A stretch of 64,000 nt of DNA. Origin: Flavobacteriales bacterium UBA1993 (lineage in GTDB: Bacteria > Bacteroidota > Bacteroidia > Flavobacteriales_G > Salibacteraceae). Each line of letters starts with the position of its first letter. The stretch's first letter is position 1. Positions 60,186 through 64,000 of this stretch are shown here, piece after piece. The stretch lies in NCBI GenBank assembly GCA_002336485.1, contig DDCZ01000034.1, positions 51,707 through 115,706 of the forward strand, given 5' to 3'. Made by a program: the position numbers and the translations under genes. Under the pieces are notes generated by a model. That model ran no database searches, had not been told where the DNA came from, and worked only from the letters and a program-made list of their open reading frames with translations.

Positions 60186-60683
60186 ATGTCACAAGTACAG
60201 TTAGGAGATAAAATATTTGAAATAGAGTCCAGCGCCTCTGAAACGGAGGTTCGCATAAATTCCAGTTGGCACGAGGCAGACTTAGTTCAATTGGATGAAA
60301 GATCGTTTCATTTGTTGTTGGATGGGAAAGGGTTTAAAATCGAAGTCGTGTCAGCTGACCCAAAGGAGCCAACAATAAAAATAAACGGACGCACATATAA
60401 CCCGGTTGTCAAATCGGAGACGGACATTCTCTTGGAAAAACTTGGAATGAACATCAAGGCAAAGAAGGAAATAAAAGAATTGAAGGCGCCCATGCCTGGG
60501 TTGGTTTTGGAGTATCGGGTAGCCGTTGGAGATGAAGTAAGTGAGGGTCAACCTCTCATTGTTCTTGAAGCGATGAAGATGGAAAACATTCTAAAGTCTC
60601 CATCCGCTGGAGTTGTAAAGAACTTGGGCCCCGAAGTAGGAACAGCAATAGATAAAAACGCAATTTTAATAACATTCGAATGA
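60186..60683 (+). CDS. Biotin carboxyl carrier protein
   Basis: Biotinyl-domain protein, 165 aa, carrying biotin between carboxylase half-reactions of an acyl-CoA carboxylase. The biotin attachment lysine is Lys131 in EAMKMEN. The biotinyl domain covers about 98-165 (APMPGLVLEY, GTAIDKNAIL); residues 1-90 form another small beta domain (IKINGRTYNPVV) as in propionyl-/acetyl-CoA carboxylase carriers. No carboxylase subunits are adjacent, so it works with enzymes encoded elsewhere. It overlaps the YceI lipoprotein start by 4 bases. Confidence 0.9.
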   Translation: MSQVQLGDKIFEIESSASETEVRINSSWHEADLVQLDERSFHLLLDGKGFKIEVVSADPKEPTIKINGRTYNPVVKSETDILLEKLGMNIKAKKEIKELKAPMPGLVLEYRVAVGDEVSEGQPLIVLEAMKMENILKSPSAGVVKNLGPEVGTAIDKNAILITFE

Positions 60684-61339
60684 TGAATTTAGGAAGAACA
60701 GTGTTGCCAATAGTGGCAGTTACGGCAATGCTTGTGCAAGGGTGCGGCGAAACGAAAGAAACGAACGCAGAGACCAGTAATCCAAACGAAGAACCAAAAG
60801 TAGAAGTGTGCACATACACGGTTGATCAGGAAAATGTTGAGGTCTTATGGACGGCCTACAAGTACAATCAAAAGACGGGCGTTAAGGGAAGCTTTGCGAC
60901 ATTTTCTATTTCAGGAAACCAGCCGGCTCAAGAACCTGAAGGAACTTTGGATGGAGCTATTATTGACATTAAAACGGAGTCCATCGACTCTGGTGACCCC
61001 ACCCGAGACCCTAAAATATTAGAGCATTTCTTCGGAAGTTTTGAAGATGGCGAAAACATTCACGCTGAGGTTCTAACGGTGGATCGAGAGAAGAGCAGCT
61101 TGCTTGTTTCCATTACAATGAATGGAAAGAGCGTAGAAGCCGAGGCTCCTTATACAATGAGTGAAGGACAGATCGAGGCGAAAATGGAGATCAACGTAAA
61201 TGACTGGGCCGCCGAAGCGGGCCTCTCAGCCTTGAATGTTGCTTGCGAGGACCTTCATAAAGGCTCAGATGGTGAGAGCATTCTATGGCCAGATGTTTCG
61301 TTAATAGTCACCGTGCCTTTAACCAAGGCCTGCGATTAA
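60680..61339 (+). CDS. YceI-family lipoprotein
   Basis: A 219-residue lipoprotein (lipobox VQGC, Cys22) with a YceI domain (about 45-215), a lipocalin-like barrel that binds isoprenoid-type lipids in known members. Characteristic segments are VLWTAYKYNQKTGVKGSF, FFGSFEDGENIHAEV and WPDVSLIVTVPL. It is co-translated with the biotin carrier (ATGA) and abuts the convergent PfkB kinase. Ligand unknown. Confidence 0.85.
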   Translation: MMNLGRTVLPIVAVTAMLVQGCGETKETNAETSNPNEEPKVEVCTYTVDQENVEVLWTAYKYNQKTGVKGSFATFSISGNQPAQEPEGTLDGAIIDIKTESIDSGDPTRDPKILEHFFGSFEDGENIHAEVLTVDREKSSLLVSITMNGKSVEAEAPYTMSEGQIEAKMEINVNDWAAEAGLSALNVACEDLHKGSDGESILWPDVSLIVTVPLTKACD

Positions 61340-62260
61340 TTAGAAGTTAATTTCCACTTGGGTGAGATCGATAAACTGCTGAGCACGGCTTTCAATCTGT
61401 TCCTTATCCAAGGATAATAGGCGTTCGGTTCCAAATTTTTCTACACAGAAAGAGGCCATGGTTGATCCATAAATTATGGCGCGTTTCATGTTTTCAAAGC
61501 TGATGTCTTGCGTGGCAGCTAAGAAGCCTATGAATCCACCTGCGAAAGTGTCACCAGCGCCGGTTGGGTCGAAAACCTCTTCAAGTGGCAAGGCTGGCGC
61601 AAAGAATACTTCGTGCTCTGAAAAAAGCAGGGCTCCGTGTTCTCCTTTTTTAATGATGAGATTTTTTGGCCCCATTTTCATAATGGTTTTAGCAGCTTTG
61701 AGAAGGGAGTATTCTCCACTCAACTGACGCGCCTCTTCATCATTAATACTCAATACGTCAATCTCTTTCAACACACTTTTTAGGTCATTCATAGCAATGT
61801 CCATCCAAAAGTTCATAGTGTCAAGTACGATCAATTTAGGTCGCTTGGTCATTTGTTCGATGACGCTCATTTGAACCGCTGGAGTGAGGTTGCCGAGCAT
61901 TAAAAAGTCAGCTTCACGATCGCTTTCTGGCACAACAGGGTTGAAATTCTCGAGTACGTTTAATTGAGTATCTAGGGTGTCCCTCGTATTCATATCGTTG
62001 TGATACTTGCCGGACCAGAAAAAGGACTTCTCTCCTACTCGATGCTCCACGCCATCCAAACTTATACCGCGGCTGATGAGTTCTTTTTCGAATTCTGTTG
62101 GAAAGTCATCTCCCACCACGGAGACCAATGTGGTCGATTTTGTAAAGTAGCTCGCAGCAAGCCCAATGTAGGTGGCAGCGCCACCAATTATGCGATCTGC
62201 TTTTCCAAATGGAGTCTCTAAAGAATCGAAGGCCATAGTGCCTACTGCAACTAGTTTCAT
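61340..62260 (-). CDS. PfkB-family carbohydrate/nucleoside kinase
   Basis: Ribokinase-like sugar kinase, 306 aa from the ATG at 62260 (eight codons downstream of an earlier in-frame ATG). Early IGGAATYIGLAASYF and the anion-hole/catalytic DPTGAGDTFAGGF are both present. The missing Asn/His-type substrate clues prevent a substrate call; adenosine kinase, fructokinase and ribokinase relatives are possible. CACATTTG at 62282-62289 on the minus strand is a near match to the -7 box. Confidence 0.88.
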   Translation of the reverse strand: MKLVAVGTMAFDSLETPFGKADRIIGGAATYIGLAASYFTKSTTLVSVVGDDFPTEFEKELISRGISLDGVEHRVGEKSFFWSGKYHNDMNTRDTLDTQLNVLENFNPVVPESDREADFLMLGNLTPAVQMSVIEQMTKRPKLIVLDTMNFWMDIAMNDLKSVLKEIDVLSINDEEARQLSGEYSLLKAAKTIMKMGPKNLIIKKGEHGALLFSEHEVFFAPALPLEEVFDPTGAGDTFAGGFIGFLAATQDISFENMKRAIIYGSTMASFCVEKFGTERLLSLDKEQIESRAQQFIDLTQVEINF

Positions 62261-62320
62261 AATTATTCGTGTTTCGGGCGGCAAATGTGCGCATTCCAGC
62301 GATATTATGTTTTATACTAG

Positions 62321-62328
62321 TAATTTTG
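62321..62328 (+). promoter_or_regulatory. Candidate -7 box of the third T9SS cargo gene
   Basis: TAATTTTG, an exact TAnnTTTG match, 21 bases before the ATG at 62350. Confidence 0.45.
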
Positions 62329-62349
62329 CAGCCTCAAAAACCCAAAGCG

Positions 62350-63867
62350 ATGTTTAAAACCCAAATAATCATTCTCTGTGCAGTTGTCTCGATGCTGGCT
62401 TTTTCAAGAGCTGCCGCCGCACAAAATGTTGACGTTCAAAGTGTCACAATTTCCGCAGGTGCATCCACTTGTACGGTCGATACAGCAACCGTTGGGATGT
62501 ATATCGGCTGTATCAACTTTGGTTATGACAGCATCGCTGCCGATGTAAGTGGTGACACGCTCAACATACGGGTTTACTATACAGGCTACTCCATCTGTTA
62601 CGGTGCTATTAGCTATCCGTCTCACTCTGTGGAAATTCCTTCAACATCCTATGGTACCTATACAGTCATTGCCAAGGCTTATCAGAGTGGCACCTTAACG
62701 GATACTTATACAACTACCACTACCTTCACTTCTTGCGATCCAGCTTCTGAATTTGAAATGTCAGATTCTGTGATTTGTGCGGGCGATAGCCTTTGGATGA
62801 CAAACTACAGCCAAGCTAGCAACCAATATTATTGGTTTGTGAATGGACAATACTTATCGCAAGATTCGAATGAAGCTTACTTGTTTGGCAACAGCGGCTT
62901 TGACACAATAACCTTAGTGGCAACAGACGGAACGCTTTATGACACCTCCTCGCAAGTTATTCATGTATTGAATTCGGCACCAATTATCAGTCTTGGAGCC
63001 GATACGTTAGTGTGCCCGTTGGATTCTATTTTATTAGATGCAGGCGCTGGTTATACAAGTTACGCTTGGTCTACTGGCGACAGCACGCAGGGCATCGAGC
63101 GTGCCGTCGGGTTGTATATGGTAACGGTCAGCGAGGATGGAAGCTGCAATGGCATGGACACAATCAATCTGACACAAATCTATGTTCCAGATTTGATAGC
63201 CATGCAAACGAGTGCATCGGCTTGCACAGAGCTGGAAATTGGCACATCCAATAGCTTTCCTTCCTATAACTGGTCAACAGGGTCAAGTGATTCGACAATA
63301 ACAGTGCAAACATCTGGTACATACACGGTTACGGCAACGAGCGCTGAAGGTTGTGAAAAGGTAGACGAGATAACCGTTGAAGTATTGGATGCGCCCATCA
63401 ACAATCTTGGAAACGATACCACAATGTGTTCTGATATAAGTTGGAGTTTAAGTTTGAATGCTGACACTTCAGGAACCTATTTATGGCAAGACGCTTCAAC
63501 GAATGGATATTATTTGGTTGTGAATGCTCCTGGGATTTATTGGCTCTCAATCACTGCCGAAAACGGCTGCACAACGCTTGACTCAATTATTATTGATGAA
63601 AAGAAATGCACCGTAGGAATACCTTCAAATTCAGTTTCTGGATTTACGATTTATCCAAATCCCGCATCAAACGATTTGCACCTTTCAGGGTTGAATGGTA
63701 CGGCAAGTATTACAATTACAGATCAAGCTGGCCGCATTGTATTGACTGAGTCAGATATGAATAATGAAAACGTACTCGATGTGCAAAGGCTCAGCGAGGG
63801 TGTTTATTTCATCGAGATAATGGAACAAGGCTTGAAGCAAGTACAACGCGTGATTATAACGCACTAA
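62350..63867 (+). CDS. Secreted PKD/Ig-repeat protein with T9SS sorting domain
   Basis: A 505-residue secreted protein. The ATG at 62350 begins a signal peptide (about 1-24, SRAAAAQN). The body has an N-terminal Cys-containing beta domain (about 25-130), a PKD-like domain (about 135-215), then three Ig-like repeats with the same W(S)TGxS/xGxY signature as the proteins at 4.7-8.3 kb, and a T9SS sorting domain (IYPNPASND, about 430-505). No catalytic motif. It lacks the N-terminal ADDF module of the other two. An upstream frame opening at 62269 is rejected because it would precede the signal peptide. Confidence 0.82.
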   Translation: MFKTQIIILCAVVSMLAFSRAAAAQNVDVQSVTISAGASTCTVDTATVGMYIGCINFGYDSIAADVSGDTLNIRVYYTGYSICYGAISYPSHSVEIPSTSYGTYTVIAKAYQSGTLTDTYTTTTTFTSCDPASEFEMSDSVICAGDSLWMTNYSQASNQYYWFVNGQYLSQDSNEAYLFGNSGFDTITLVATDGTLYDTSSQVIHVLNSAPIISLGADTLVCPLDSILLDAGAGYTSYAWSTGDSTQGIERAVGLYMVTVSEDGSCNGMDTINLTQIYVPDLIAMQTSASACTELEIGTSNSFPSYNWSTGSSDSTITVQTSGTYTVTATSAEGCEKVDEITVEVLDAPINNLGNDTTMCSDISWSLSLNADTSGTYLWQDASTNGYYLVVNAPGIYWLSITAENGCTTLDSIIIDEKKCTVGIPSNSVSGFTIYPNPASNDLHLSGLNGTASITITDQAGRIVLTESDMNNENVLDVQRLSEGVYFIEIMEQGLKQVQRVIITH

Positions 63868-63888
63868 TTAGATTTTATCGGTACGATG

Positions 63889-63918
63889 TTGCAGATTGCG
63901 AAGCAAGTATTAATATTG
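63889..63918 (+). promoter_or_regulatory. Promoter of the tRNA-Asn gene
   Basis: A TTG at 63889-63891 and TAATATTG at 63911-63918 are 19 bases apart, the best -33/-7 pair in the window. A small GCCCC..GGGG inverted repeat lies between the -7 box and the tRNA. Confidence 0.55.
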
Positions 63919-63940
63919 CAGCCCCATAACTGGGGTACAC

Positions 63941-64000
63941 TCCTCCTTAGCTCAGTTGGTTAGAGCATCTGACTGTTAATCAGAGGGTCCTTGGTTCGAG
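63941..64000 (+). tRNA. tRNA-Asn (anticodon GTT), cut by the window edge
   Basis: The sequence TCCTCCTTAGCTCAGTTGG with an anticodon stem-loop TCTGACTGTTAATCAGA and the TTCGA of the T arm is a tRNA. The anticodon GTT is at 63975-63977. The last part of the T arm and the acceptor end lie beyond the window. Confidence 0.97.

Noticed and set aside
1..64000. CRISPR arrays, prophage or defence island
   Set aside because: No regularly spaced repeats, integrase, phage structural or defence genes appear on either strand.

Overview
The window looks like an ordinary, gene-dense chromosomal segment of a Bacteroidota bacterium, most likely a Flavobacteriales member. The taxonomic call is an inference. 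It rests on type IX secretion (T9SS) C-terminal sorting domains on several secreted proteins, gliding/T9SS genes (gldH, a SprE/PorW-like TPR lipoprotein), Bacteroidota-typical DUFs (DUF4292, DUF4296, DUF4837), an atp cluster without atpD/atpC, and -7 promoter boxes of the TAnnTTTG type without clear Shine-Dalgarno sequences. TTG and GTG starts are common. I see no phage, IS element, CRISPR array or defence system.

Layout. 0-8.3 kb: secreted and T9SS cargo (a truncated lamin-tail-like protein, two tandem PQQ-type sugar dehydrogenases behind a class C beta-lactamase-like hydrolase, and two paralogous multidomain surface proteins). 8.5-10.9 kb (+): dolichol-phosphate-mannose-synthase-like GT2, dihydroorotase and a DUF4296 lipoprotein, overlapping by ATGA. 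10.9-20.3 kb (-): an SDR reductase, the two subunits of 3-oxoacid CoA-transferase separated by a membrane glycosyltransferase-like gene, PBP1A, GldH, a RicT-like PSP1 protein and HolB. 20.3-29.2 kb: pgk, cvpA, a small unknown, a small lipoprotein, a cyclophilin, pheS, a TlpA-like lipoprotein, ferritin and RNase R. 29.2-32.0 kb: a LytTR response regulator and a long MORN-repeat protein in a visibly AT-richer stretch with a 400-base gene-free flank.

32.0-45.8 kb: rpiB and a threonine dehydratase (+), then a long minus-strand envelope block (DUF4837 lipoprotein, LysM lytic transglycosylase, gatA, tatA, EnvC-like activator, DUF4292, TPR protein, sugar nucleotidyltransferase, dut, flippase), a small secreted protein and an enoyl-CoA hydratase. 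45.8-53.4 kb (-): an NtrY-like histidine kinase, then atpG-A-H-F-E-B with two small membrane proteins and a bactofilin upstream. The atpE/atpF gap holds two overlapping stem-loops and the cluster ends in a strong terminator. 53.4-64 kb: SprE/PorW, M23 peptidase, RNase HI, M1 aminopeptidase, biotin carrier protein, YceI lipoprotein, PfkB kinase, a third T9SS cargo protein and a truncated tRNA-Asn.

Together the genes cover central metabolism (pgk, rpiB, CoA transferase, enoyl-CoA hydratase, ATP synthase), information processing (holB, pheS, gatA, rnr, rnhA, dut) and a large envelope/surface component. I did not find a clear novel multi-gene system. The points most worth checking are the tandem stem-loops between atpE and atpF, a Cys-rich (CxxCH-containing) insert in PBP1A, loss of the catalytic His in one of two tandem sugar dehydrogenases, the gene inserted between the CoA-transferase subunits, and a recurrent promoter-to-start spacing that suggests leaderless transcripts.
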